A stretch of DNA of 7,689 bases from Deltaproteobacteria bacterium (GCA_019312705.1 JAFDCW010000183.1:3227-10915), one strand, 5' to 3'; numbered from the stretch's first letter, positions 1 through 6,136 are shown. Translations and numbers: made by a program. Notes: generated by a model from the sequence alone, not told the origin.

Positions 1-1
1 C

Positions 2-586
2 TGCGAATGGAACCACCGCTGTGACCCGCTCTCGGTCGGCCCGGATTACCATCCCGAAGGGGACGCCTGCGAATACGATCCCGGCCGGGTCGATGGGCGC
101 ACCTGCCCCGCCGCCCAGTCCGATACCTGTCTCGACGTCTGCCGCCCGCTCACGCCGAATGGCTGCGACTGCTTCGGCTGCTGCACCTTCGACGGCATCG
201 CGGGGCGCTCCGCGGCCGACGGCGGCGAGCACGTGTGGCTCGGCTCGGTAGAGGACGGAACCAACGACGGCACCTGCACCCTGGAGGCGATCACCGATAC
301 CAGCGCTTGCCGCCCCTGCACCCCGGTCGCCGACTGCTTCAACGACTGCGGCGCCTGCGAGCTCTGCGTCGGCCGTGACACCCTGCCCCCCGAATGCCTG
401 ACCCCGACCCCCGACGCCGGTCCCCGCCCCGACGGAGCGGTCCCCGACGGCGGCACCGTGTGGGACGGCGGCGTGCCTCCGCCCCGATGTGACCCCGGCG
501 TCCAGGCCTGCGGCCTGGCCGGCGACTCCCCCTGCGCGGACCTCTACTACTGCATCACCGGCTGCTGCGTCCCCACTCTGATCTGA
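2..586 (+). CDS. Cys-rich, probably secreted protein, 3' part only
   Basis: The frame is open from the left edge, so the N-terminus (and any signal peptide or lipobox) lies outside the window; 194 residues are visible. About 24 of them are Cys, many in closely spaced or paired arrangements (CDCFGCC near residues 55-61, a C-x5-C-x3-C-x2-C-x2-C cluster near 106-122, and CITGCC near 184-189). Such Cys density implies a disulfide-stabilised extracytoplasmic protein or, less likely, a metal-binding one. Residues about 137-160 form a Pro/Asp/Gly linker (DAGPRPDGAVPDGG) of the kind common in surface and secreted proteins of myxobacteria. The Cys-rich segment after it (about 163-194) may be a separate small module. 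No named domain or catalytic motif was recognised, so function is unknown. The reading frame is supported by strong G/C preference at third codon positions and a clean TGA stop. Confidence 0.8.
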   Translation, partial: CEWNHRCDPLSVGPDYHPEGDACEYDPGRVDGRTCPAAQSDTCLDVCRPLTPNGCDCFGCCTFDGIAGRSAADGGEHVWLGSVEDGTNDGTCTLEAITDTSACRPCTPVADCFNDCGACELCVGRDTLPPECLTPTPDAGPRPDGAVPDGGTVWDGGVPPPRCDPGVQACGLAGDSPCADLYYCITGCCVPTLI

Positions 587-594
587 CCGACAAA

Positions 595-611
595 CGATCG
601 AGATTCGATCG
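595..611 (+). terminator. Small hairpin after the Cys-rich gene
   Basis: A perfect 7-bp stem (CGATCGA / TCGATCG) with a 3-nt GAT loop starts 8 nt after the stop codon of the Cys-rich gene, and ATTTG follows it. There is no real T-tract, so intrinsic termination would be weak. The arms are also near-palindromic repeats of CGATCG and could instead be a protein-binding site upstream of the prenyltransferase gene. Confidence 0.3.
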
Positions 612-639
612 ATTTGAGAGCGGCGTGTAGGGTCCGGCG

Positions 640-1545
640 GTGTTTCGGGCCTTCATTCAAGCATCTCGCCCCCTAGCTCAAGCGAATATCGCGACGCCCC
701 TCGTCTTCGGGCAGGCCGTCGCGTGGGCGATGACGGGGGCCTTCGACCTCTACATCGCCATCTTCGTGCACCTCATCGGCGTGCTCGACCAGCTCTTCAT
801 CGTCTACGCCAACGACGTCGCCGACGCCGACGCGGACGCGGTCAACGAGGCCCCCACGCTCTTCTCGGGCGGCTCCCGGGTGCTGCCCGAAGGCAAGCTC
901 TCGCGGAACGTGCTCGGTGCCGCGGCTGTCGTCATGGGCCTCGGTATGATCGCGGGGGCCTTCTGGGCCACGACGGCCTGGCACCGCCCCTTCGCGCCGG
1001 TGTTCATCGCCTCCGGAATCTTCCTGCTCTGGGGCTACAGCTTCGGGCCCCTCCGCCTGAGCTACCGCGGCGACGGCGAAGTGCTCCAAGGCCTCGGGGT
1101 GGGCGTGATACTGCCCACGTTCGCGTACTACATGCAGACCGGCTCCCTCGACGCCATGCCCATGGAGGTCCTCGGCGCGACCTTCCTGCTCGGCTACGGC
1201 GGCAACGTGACCACCGCCCTGCCCGACTATCCAGCGGACCGCAAGACCAACAAGCGCACCGTTCCGGTGCGCCTCGGGGAGCTTCAAGCGCGCTGGGTGA
1301 GCCTCGCGGTGCTCGCGACCGCGTCGTTCATGGCCCTGGATACCGGCCCCGAACTCCCCCTGACGACCGCCATGATGGTGGCGTCCGGGCCGCTGGTCCT
1401 CCTGCTACTCAACATCCCCGGCATCGGCGAAGCCAACGCCGACAATCGCCGGGCCTGCATGCGCTTCGTCATTTTGAACGCCGGCGCGATCAACGCACTC
1501 TTGATCGCATGGACCGTCGCGCTGCTGCTGAGGGCGGGCCCGTGA
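640..1545 (+). CDS. UbiA/MenA-type membrane prenyltransferase (copy 1)
   Basis: This 301-residue polytopic protein belongs to the UbiA superfamily, which transfers a polyprenyl chain from its diphosphate to an aromatic acceptor in the membrane, typically in quinone or haem A synthesis. The first Asp-rich motif is N58-D59-V-A-D62 (continuing to D64 and D66). The second is D196-Y-P-A-D200-R-K-T-N-K, followed by RTVPVRLG. These are the two Mg/diphosphate-binding sites. Between them, PLRLSYRGDGEVLQGLGVG (about 137-155) resembles the YRG-x-GE loop of MenA-like enzymes, so a dihydroxynaphthoate or related acceptor is a reasonable guess. The acceptor cannot be fixed from sequence. Length is normal for the family. 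GTG at 640 is the earliest possible start because an in-frame TAG lies at 628-630; a weak AGGG (629-632) precedes it. The gene is translationally coupled to the next one by a GTGA overlap. A second UbiA gene lies nearby on the other strand. Confidence 0.9.
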   Translation: MFRAFIQASRPLAQANIATPLVFGQAVAWAMTGAFDLYIAIFVHLIGVLDQLFIVYANDVADADADAVNEAPTLFSGGSRVLPEGKLSRNVLGAAAVVMGLGMIAGAFWATTAWHRPFAPVFIASGIFLLWGYSFGPLRLSYRGDGEVLQGLGVGVILPTFAYYMQTGSLDAMPMEVLGATFLLGYGGNVTTALPDYPADRKTNKRTVPVRLGELQARWVSLAVLATASFMALDTGPELPLTTAMMVASGPLVLLLLNIPGIGEANADNRRACMRFVILNAGAINALLIAWTVALLLRAGP

Positions 1546-2171
1546 GGCGTGGGGGCCTTCTTTTGGTGACGTGCTTGGCCGCTTCGTTGCTGGCGAATCC
1601 CGTCGCCGCCCAGGAGGGTGCTTCACAGGACGGTGCTCCAAACGCCGACCGGGCGGGCGACGCCGAACGCACCGGCGGCATCGACAACCACCCGCCGCCT
1701 CCGTTCGGGTCCGCGCCCCTCGGCGGCGGCGTCGTGCTTTCCCCGGGGTGGTCCGTCGAAGCGTTCTGGATAGGCATCGGCGCCGCCGCCGGCGTGGTCG
1801 GCACCGGCGTCGCCGCCGTCGCTTTGGCCAGTACGACCGACACCGCGGACGGGGCGGTCACCGCCCTCGGCATCACCGCCATGGCACTGCTCGGCGTCGG
1901 CACAGCGGTCGTGGCCCTCGGCGGCGCATCCGCCCGGGGCCACCCCTACGTGCCCGGGGCGCGCGGACTGCGCATCGCCGCCTGGACCCTCGGCTCCCTC
2001 TCCCTCGGCACCGGCATCGCCCTGGTTGCCTCGGACATCGCAGCGGACGACGCCCGCGCCGCCGCTTTCGTCGCCCCGGTGGTGCTCGGCGCCGTGAGCC
2101 TCATCCTCTTCGCCATCGACGCCGTGGTCAGCGCCATTCAGACCGACATCGTGTCCCGCGGGGGCGGGTAG
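1542..2171 (+). CDS. Exported or membrane protein of unknown function, about four membrane segments
   Basis: The call is a 209-residue protein starting at GTG 1542, inside the stop of the prenyltransferase gene (GTGA overlap), with AGGGCGGG just upstream as a ribosome binding site. The N-terminus is a typical signal sequence: two Arg, a hydrophobic core (about 6-18) and an A-x-A-like site before Q24 (NPVAA|QEGA). The Cys at residue 11 is badly placed for a lipobox. A polar, Pro-rich stretch (about 24-68) follows, then four Gly/Ala/Val-rich hydrophobic segments near 73-97, 104-128, 143-166 and 173-199, ending in a short polar tail. No catalytic motif or named family was recognised. Overlap with the upstream gene suggests joint expression and perhaps a shared membrane process. 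The same frame stays open far upstream, but that part is an Arg/Pro-rich shadow of the prenyltransferase gene. Whether the first segment is cleaved or kept as an anchor is undecided. Confidence 0.8.
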   Translation: MRRGGLLLVTCLAASLLANPVAAQEGASQDGAPNADRAGDAERTGGIDNHPPPPFGSAPLGGGVVLSPGWSVEAFWIGIGAAAGVVGTGVAAVALASTTDTADGAVTALGITAMALLGVGTAVVALGGASARGHPYVPGARGLRIAAWTLGSLSLGTGIALVASDIAADDARAAAFVAPVVLGAVSLILFAIDAVVSAIQTDIVSRGGG

Positions 2172-2180
2172 CCCCCTCCT

Positions 2181-2897
2181 CTAGGGCTCCGCGATGCCGA
2201 GGGCCCGAGCACGCTCGACACGGAGTTCCGCAAAGGGCGTGTCCCAAGCGGGCGCGGCGTCGAGACGATAGGCCTCGATCGGGAGAAGGGCTCTCGCCGC
2301 GAGGTCCCGGTGCAGGCGCTCTTCATCGGCAGGGTCCCGGGAAAAGCCGAAGGGGTTCCGCGCCCCGGGGCCGTGCAGCTGCGGATACTTCCGGTCATCT
2401 CCCGCGATGAGGTCGAGGAGTTCGTTGCCCCTTCGCACCATGCGCTCGAGGAAGACCAGGTCGTAGGGGCCGACCTCGGCACGCTGGGGCGGGTCCTCCC
2501 GCACCCACTTGGCCCAATCGAAGCCGTAGATGAAGTCGTGCACGTAGCGAAAACGAATTGCCGTTCCCTGGCCGAAGAGATGCTGAAGGGCCACGAGGGT
2601 GGAGGTCGCGCGGTCGAGATGCGCGAACGGGTCTTTCGCCCCGGCGGCCTCGGTGGCGAGGGCCCATCCCAGGTGGTCGAGGTCACCGAAGATGTTGTCG
2701 GGGAACGCTTCGTCCATCGCGACGGCGATCTGCTCGAGGCTGGCGACGACCCCCGCGGCGAGTCCCGGCGGGACGCCGCCCTCGCGCAGCAGAGCGCCGA
2801 TCGCGGACGGCGGTCGCGCGTGATCTCGGCCCGCAGCGAGGGAAGCCCGAGGGCCCGGCGAAGCCGGGACGGTTCGTCGGTTCAGAGGCTCCACCAC
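2181..2897 (-). CDS. Unrecognised soluble protein coupled to prenyltransferase copy 2
   Basis: The last gene of the minus-strand unit encodes about 238 residues with no signal peptide or membrane segment, so it is probably cytoplasmic. The best start is GTG 2897 (or the next codon, GTG 2894), which overlaps the end of the prenyltransferase gene by 16 nt. The first in-frame ATG is at 2717 (residue 61) and would drop a plausible helix at about 31-60. Residues about 7-30 are Arg/Pro/Ala-rich and unconvincing as a fold, so the true N-terminus is uncertain. The most distinctive parts are FPDNIFGDLDHLGWAL (about 65-80), the aromatic stretch RFRYVHDFIYGFDWAKWV (about 115-132) and NPFGFSRDP (about 181-189). 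Charged and aromatic residues suggest a helical protein. I do not recognise the family. Coupling to a UbiA-type enzyme suggests an accessory role in the same pathway, but that is only context. It ends 9 nt from the convergent gene. Confidence 0.72.
   Translation of the reverse strand: MVEPLNRRTVPASPGPRASLAAGRDHARPPSAIGALLREGGVPPGLAAGVVASLEQIAVAMDEAFPDNIFGDLDHLGWALATEAAGAKDPFAHLDRATSTLVALQHLFGQGTAIRFRYVHDFIYGFDWAKWVREDPPQRAEVGPYDLVFLERMVRRGNELLDLIAGDDRKYPQLHGPGARNPFGFSRDPADEERLHRDLAARALLPIEAYRLDAAPAWDTPFAELRVERARALGIAEP
2854..2868 (-). other. GC-rich hairpin near the start of the unrecognised gene
   Basis: A perfect 6-bp stem (CCCGGC / GCCGGG) with a 3-nt loop (TTC on the minus strand) lies just after the prenyltransferase stop codon, about 30-45 nt inside the proposed start of the next gene. 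It could modulate coupled translation or message stability. It could also mean that the true start lies further downstream and this stretch is intercistronic. GC-rich stems occur by chance in such DNA, so confidence is low. Confidence 0.25.
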
Positions 2898-3829
2898 AGG
2901 GTCACTCCGGCGAGGATGAGAGAGAGGTAGGTGGTGCTGCGCCAGATGCCGCGGTGAAGCAGTTGTTTGTAGGCACCCTGAGCTGAAAAGGCGTTGGTCA
3001 CGGCCGATGGGCTCTGCTTGAACACGGCCTTGAGGTAGTCCCAGACCGTGCTCGCGGCCACCAGGCAGGCGATCTTGATCTCGACGTCGCCGAAGAAGAT
3101 GGCCGCGGCCCAGGAAAGGGCGCCCAAGAGCATCGCGAGCTCGACGAAGCGCCGCGCCTTGGCGTTGCCCAGGGCGGTGGCGAAGGTGCGCTTGCCGCCG
3201 CGTCGATCGCTTTGCTCGTCGGAGAGCCCCGAGGCGACGGCGCTCGCGAGGGCGAGGAATGCGAAGCCCGGGAGGACCGCCGGCAAACCGTTCGGCACGA
3301 CGTCCCCGCTCTGGGCGTAGGCGTTGAGCCACGGGAGGGCAATACCAACCCCGAGCATCTCGAGGACCTCGCCGCCCCCGCGGTAGTTCAGACGCAGCGG
3401 CGGCAACGTATAGGCGACGAAGAGCCCGAGGCAGACGGCGGCGCCAGGGATCAAATACGGCCGGTCGATGACGAAAGAGGCCGAAACGGCGACGGCTAGG
3501 GCGGAGAGCCCCGCGACCAGACCGGCAAGCAAGAGATGCCTCGCGGGCAAGATGCCGTCCGGAACCGTCTTCGGAGAACAGCCGTCGGGGAACATGCGCC
3601 GTTTGATCGCGTCGATGTCCCGGTCGCCCCAATCGTTGAGGAAGACCACGTAGGCGGTGAAGAGGGCCGTGAAGGCGCCGCCGAAGACGAAGGCAAGAGC
3701 GTCGAACTCGGCGGAGGCGCCATAGCCGAGGGCCTGACCGAGCAATGCCGGCACCAGAAGCTTCGGCCAGCTCGCCGGTTTGAGGGCGTGCAGCCAGCGC
3801 TTCGCCGGTGTTCGCGGGAGCTCTGCCAT
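2882..3829 (-). CDS. UbiA/MenA-type membrane prenyltransferase (copy 2)
   Basis: This 315-residue polytopic UbiA-superfamily protein carries both diphosphate/Mg-binding motifs: N65-D66-W-G-D69-R-D71-I-D73 and D204-E-Q-S-D208-R-R-G-G-K-R-T. The segment PPLRLNYRGGGEVLEMLGVG (about 143-162) matches the corresponding loop of copy 1, placing both in the same MenA-like branch. The N-terminus (RWLHALKPASWPKLLVPALLGQALG) is typical for the family, supporting ATG 3829 as the start. No good Shine-Dalgarno sequence is visible before it, so translation may be leaderless-like or coupled. Copy-specific features are a Cys/Pro-containing stretch after the first motif (PDGCSPKTVPDG, about 81-92) and different C-terminal helices. 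It lies 48 nt downstream of the MFS gene and overlaps the following gene by 16 nt, so a three-gene operon is likely. The donor chain and aromatic acceptor cannot be told from sequence. A role in quinone or prenylated-aromatic synthesis is inferred from the family. Confidence 0.9.
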   Translation of the reverse strand: MAELPRTPAKRWLHALKPASWPKLLVPALLGQALGYGASAEFDALAFVFGGAFTALFTAYVVFLNDWGDRDIDAIKRRMFPDGCSPKTVPDGILPARHLLLAGLVAGLSALAVAVSASFVIDRPYLIPGAAVCLGLFVAYTLPPLRLNYRGGGEVLEMLGVGIALPWLNAYAQSGDVVPNGLPAVLPGFAFLALASAVASGLSDEQSDRRGGKRTFATALGNAKARRFVELAMLLGALSWAAAIFFGDVEIKIACLVAASTVWDYLKAVFKQSPSAVTNAFSAQGAYKQLLHRGIWRSTTYLSLILAGVTLWWSL

Positions 3830-3877
3830 GCATTCGAAGTATGGCGTCGATGGCCCTCGCCGGCCACTCAGGTGCGT

Positions 3878-5050
3878 TCAGTCAGCCGGTTCCGGGGCGG
3901 CGTCGTCGTCGTCGTCGTCGTCGTCGACGACGAGGGCGAGGACGAGGGCGAGGACGAGGGCGACGGCGCTGAAACCCGCCGCGTAGTAGAAGGCGGCGCC
4001 GCCGACGACCCGGTAGAGGGGCCCGGCGAGGGGGATGGCGATGCCCATCGCGCCGCCCCCGACGACCGCGGCGTAGATGGTCTGGCCGCGGGCCGCGAGG
4101 CCCATCGGCACCCGCGAGCTGAGGAATCGCATGGCCCCGAGGTGAACGGCGCCGAAGGTCGCGGCGTGCAGCACCTGAGCCACGACGAGGGCGCCGAGGG
4201 AGGTAGTCGAGCCGAGGATGAGCCAACGAACGAGCCCCCCGATGGAGCCGACCGCGATGAGGGTCGCGGGAGAGAAGCGCGTCGTCAGACGCGTGCCGAC
4301 GACAAAGAGGGCTACCTCGGCCAGGACCCCGAGAGCCCAAAGCGCACCGACGATGGTCGGGGAGTGACCGGCGGCGGCCCAGTGAATCGAACCGAAGGCG
4401 TAGTAAACCGAGTGACTCGCCTGAGCCATGGCCCCGGCGGCGAGGAAGACCAGGAAGGACCTCTGGCGCAGAAGCTTTCCGACCGGAGCTGGACGCAGCC
4501 GGGACCGACTCTCCGGTGGGTCCGGGAGGCCGAGGGCGGCGACCGCGGTCACCGCGGTCACGGCGATGAGGGACCAAACGATGACGTCCTTCGGTCCAAT
4601 GGCGAGCAGCTCCCCGGCGACCAGCGAGGCGACGATGAACGAGAGGGACCCCCAGAGCCGGATGCTGCCGTAGGAGATGCCGTGGCTCTTCTCCCGGGCG
4701 AGGGTGAGGCTGTCCGCGAGGGGAATCAGGGGGATGAGGGCGCCGTTGGCGAGGGCGGAGAGCGCCACGAAAACCAGGAGGCCCGCGGCGTGGTCGAAGG
4801 CGACGAACGCCAGGCTCGCGATGATCGCCAGGGCGACCATCGTCGCCCGGCGCCGGCCGCTCCGGTCGACGAAGGCGCCGGCCGCCGGGCTCGCGACGAT
4901 GCGTACCCACTGGCCGGCTCCGAGGACGAGGGCGATCGCGTCAGGCCCGAGGCCCCGGGACTCGAGCCACACGGGCCAAAAGGGCACGCCGACGCCGAGC
5001 GCGGCGAAGAGCGCGGCATAATAGAGAGCGAGGCGGGTGCGTACGCCCAT
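3878..5050 (-). CDS. MFS transporter, HcaT (3-phenylpropionate permease)-like
   Basis: This 390-residue, roughly 12-helix major facilitator protein of the inner membrane resembles the HcaT-like group throughout. Similar parts include the N-terminal helix with GVPFWPVWLESRGLGPDAI (about 21-39), the loop 2-3 motif G58-A-F-V-D62-R-S-G-R-R, ADSLTL...YGSIRLWGSLSF (about 112-138) and ASHSVYYAFGSIHWAAAGHS...LWALGVLAEV (about 211-246). HcaT itself is associated with uptake of aromatic acids by proton symport. The substrate here is unknown. ATG 5050 is chosen because it begins the family-like N-terminus; the frame stays open upstream to 5221, but that extension is polar and overlaps the divergent gene. 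The C-terminus is odd: helix 12 is built from a repeated LALV unit, followed directly by eight Asp codons and AAPEPAD. The gene is first in the minus-strand unit with prenyltransferase copy 2, which suggests import or export of a precursor or product. Confidence 0.88.
   Translation of the reverse strand: MGVRTRLALYYAALFAALGVGVPFWPVWLESRGLGPDAIALVLGAGQWVRIVASPAAGAFVDRSGRRRATMVALAIIASLAFVAFDHAAGLLVFVALSALANGALIPLIPLADSLTLAREKSHGISYGSIRLWGSLSFIVASLVAGELLAIGPKDVIVWSLIAVTAVTAVAALGLPDPPESRSRLRPAPVGKLLRQRSFLVFLAAGAMAQASHSVYYAFGSIHWAAAGHSPTIVGALWALGVLAEVALFVVGTRLTTRFSPATLIAVGSIGGLVRWLILGSTTSLGALVVAQVLHAATFGAVHLGAMRFLSSRVPMGLAARGQTIYAAVVGGGAMGIAIPLAGPLYRVVGGAAFYYAAGFSAVALVLALVLALVVDDDDDDDDAAPEPAD
3902..3925 (-). 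repeat. Trinucleotide run of eight GAC (Asp) codons
   Basis: Eight uninterrupted GTC units on the plus strand read as GAC codons for Asp 376-383 of the MFS protein. They abut GAC units on the plus strand (3926-3931), giving a self-complementary GTCGTC/GACGAC junction. Perfect trinucleotide runs are prone to slippage; length changes would add or remove Asp without shifting frame. Confidence 0.9.
3929..3964 (-). repeat. Tandem 12-nt repeat, three units, coding for helix 12
   Basis: Three consecutive copies of a 12-nt unit (GACGAGGGCGAG on the plus strand, with one mismatch at the last base of the third copy) encode the Leu-Ala-Leu-Val periodicity of the last transmembrane helix of the MFS protein. 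Together with the adjoining Asp run, the gene's 3' end consists of about 63 nt of simple repeats. Confidence 0.85.
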
Positions 5051-5175
5051 CGAGCAGCCCCGACTACCCCGAGTCGTCGGCCGAGTCGAGGAGGCGCCCT
5101 CGATTCCACGTCGACATTGATGATCCGGTGTAATTCTCGGCGCCAAAGCCGTGCGCCCCTGATACGCTCCTCGCA
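5051..5175. promoter_or_regulatory. Divergent intergenic region, MFS / PhnD-like gene
   Basis: This 125-nt non-coding region between two divergent starts should hold promoters for both. A direct repeat of CCGAGTCG occurs at 5069-5076 and 5081-5088 (12-nt period), close to the MFS start, and could be a regulator-binding site. The most AT-rich part is about 5114-5137. No convincing -35/-10 pair and no clear Shine-Dalgarno sequence for either gene was found. Confidence 0.4.
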
Positions 5176-5976
5176 GTGGCCCCTTTCTCGTTCGTGATCG
5201 GCCCGCAAGGCCTCGGCCCACGCGCCCTCGAGCTCAGCGATGAGTTTTCGGCCCTGCTCTCGGAGCGCCTCGAGACACAGATCGAGGTCGTCCCGACGGG
5301 CAGCTACTCGGCGCTGCTCGCAGCGGTCGAGGAGCGAAAGGCGGCCCTCGCCTGGATGCCCCCGCTGGTCTACGTCGACGCCCGGGAGGTGACCCCGATC
5401 CACCTGCTCGCCCAGAGCGTGCGCCACGGGGCCCGGGCCTTTCGCGGCGCCCTCTTCGTCAAGGCGGGTTCGCCCTACGAGAGCATCGGCGACCTGGTCG
5501 ACAAGAGCGTGGGCTGGGTCGACCCCCACTCCTGCGCCGGGCACCTCTTGCCCCGAAAGTCCGTCCTGGATCTCGGCCTCGATCCCGCGGTGCATTTCTC
5601 CGAGCAGAGCTTCATCGGAAGCCACCGGGGGGTCGCCCGGGCGGTCTACGGAGGCGAAGTGCAGGTCGGCGCGACCTACGTTCATGTGGGCCCGGCGGGG
5701 GAAGTCCTGTCAGCCGGCTGGCGGGACGTCGACGAAGACGACGCCTTTCGCATCCTCGCCACGAGCGACGATGTGCCCGCGGACGCGATCGGCGCGACCG
5801 ACGCGATGCCGGAAGAGTTGCGCGGCGCCTTCGCCGGGATGCTGCTCGAACTCGGCCGGGACGAAGAGGCGAGCAAGCTTCTGATGGAGCTCTTCCAGGC
5901 GGTGGCCTTCGAAGAGCCGGTCCCGGACTCCTACGATATCGTCCGGGACCTCCGTGACGGCATTCGCTTGCTCTGA
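5176..5976 (+). CDS. PhnD-like substrate-binding protein without visible signal peptide
   Basis: This 266-residue protein has the fold signature of the phosphate/phosphite/phosphonate-binding family (PhnD-like, type II periplasmic binding protein). The order is a beta strand FVIGP near the N-terminus, a YSALLAAVEERKAALAWMPPLVYV block (about 44-67), GALFVKAGSPYESIGDLVDKSVGWVDPHSCAGHLLP (about 91-126), and FIGSHRGVARAVYGGEVQVGATYVH (about 146-170). The last two match the hinge and ligand-loop region of PhnD proteins. GTG 5176 is the first usable start after an in-frame stop (5131-5133), and the mature-type strand begins at once (APFSFVIGP), so no export signal is seen. It may be cytoplasmic and act as a ligand sensor or enzyme-like binding domain rather than as an ABC-transporter partner; no permease or ATPase gene is adjacent. 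The ligand is unknown and need not be a phosphonate. A 3-base lead lacks a ribosome binding site. Confidence 0.85.
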   Translation: MAPFSFVIGPQGLGPRALELSDEFSALLSERLETQIEVVPTGSYSALLAAVEERKAALAWMPPLVYVDAREVTPIHLLAQSVRHGARAFRGALFVKAGSPYESIGDLVDKSVGWVDPHSCAGHLLPRKSVLDLGLDPAVHFSEQSFIGSHRGVARAVYGGEVQVGATYVHVGPAGEVLSAGWRDVDEDDAFRILATSDDVPADAIGATDAMPEELRGAFAGMLLELGRDEEASKLLMELFQAVAFEEPVPDSYDIVRDLRDGIRLL

Positions 5977-6040
5977 GAGCCCAGCTCGGCTAACCGGAGC
6001 GCCAGAACGGCCAATTTCCCCTGTGGTCTCGCGATCCTCA

Positions 6041-6061
6041 ATTGCCCTCCCGGTGGGCAAT
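6041..6061 (+). terminator. Hairpin downstream of the PhnD-like gene
   Basis: A perfect 7-bp stem (ATTGCCC / GGGCAAT) with a 7-nt loop lies 65 nt after the PhnD-like stop codon. No T-tract follows (GACGCGG), so it is a poor intrinsic terminator but could stabilise the upstream message 3' end or belong to the leader of the next gene. Confidence 0.35.
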
Positions 6062-6086
6062 GACGCGGGGCGTCAAAGTTGTTTGA
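6061..6086 (+). promoter_or_regulatory. Two adjoining inverted repeats upstream of pfaD
   Basis: TGACGC-GGG-GCGTCA (6061-6075) is a perfect 6-bp inverted repeat, directly followed and slightly overlapped by TCAAA-GTTG-TTTGA (6073-6086). The second is AT-rich and operator-like. They lie about 75-100 nt before the pfaD start, where a promoter or regulator site would be expected. No confident -35/-10 pair was found. Confidence 0.3.
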
Positions 6087-6117
6087 TTACGGGAGCTTGC
6101 GTCTATGTCGAAACGAT

Positions 6118-6136
6118 GACAGGGCGAGCCCTCGTC
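6118..6136 (+). other. Leader hairpin close to the pfaD ribosome binding site
   Basis: GACAGGG-CGAG-CCCTcGTC forms a 7-bp stem with one bulged C and a 4-nt loop, ending 9 nt before the Shine-Dalgarno sequence. It might influence ribosome access, but it does not include the ribosome binding site itself. Confidence 0.25.

Noticed and set aside
46..456. Minus-strand open frame of 136 codons opposite the Cys-rich gene
   Set aside because: Ser/Pro/Gln-rich shadow; the plus-strand frame has the repeated Cys patterning and the expected third-position G/C bias.
723..1541. In-frame upstream extension of the gene at 1542-2171
   Set aside because: This part is Arg/Pro/His-rich low-complexity shadow of the prenyltransferase gene; the real protein starts at the signal peptide following GTG 1542.
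2898..3833. In-frame upstream extension of the unrecognised minus-strand gene (to ATG 3833)
   Set aside because: It overlaps the whole of prenyltransferase copy 2 in another frame and reads as Arg/Leu-rich shadow.
5100..5140. Possible sigma-70 promoter elements around the AT-richer part of the divergent region
   Set aside because: Candidate hexamers on either strand had wrong spacing or poor matches, so no promoter is called there specifically.
3536..5197. Plus-strand open frame of 553 codons opposite the MFS and prenyltransferase genes
   Set aside because: Its translation is Arg/Gly/Glu/Asp-rich with no domain, and it lies antisense to two clearly recognisable membrane proteins. Long antisense open frames are expected in such GC-rich DNA.
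5051..5221. N-terminal extension of the MFS transporter to 5221
   Set aside because: The extra 57 residues are polar and basic, cross the divergent promoter region and overlap the PhnD-like gene; family-like sequence begins at ATG 5050.
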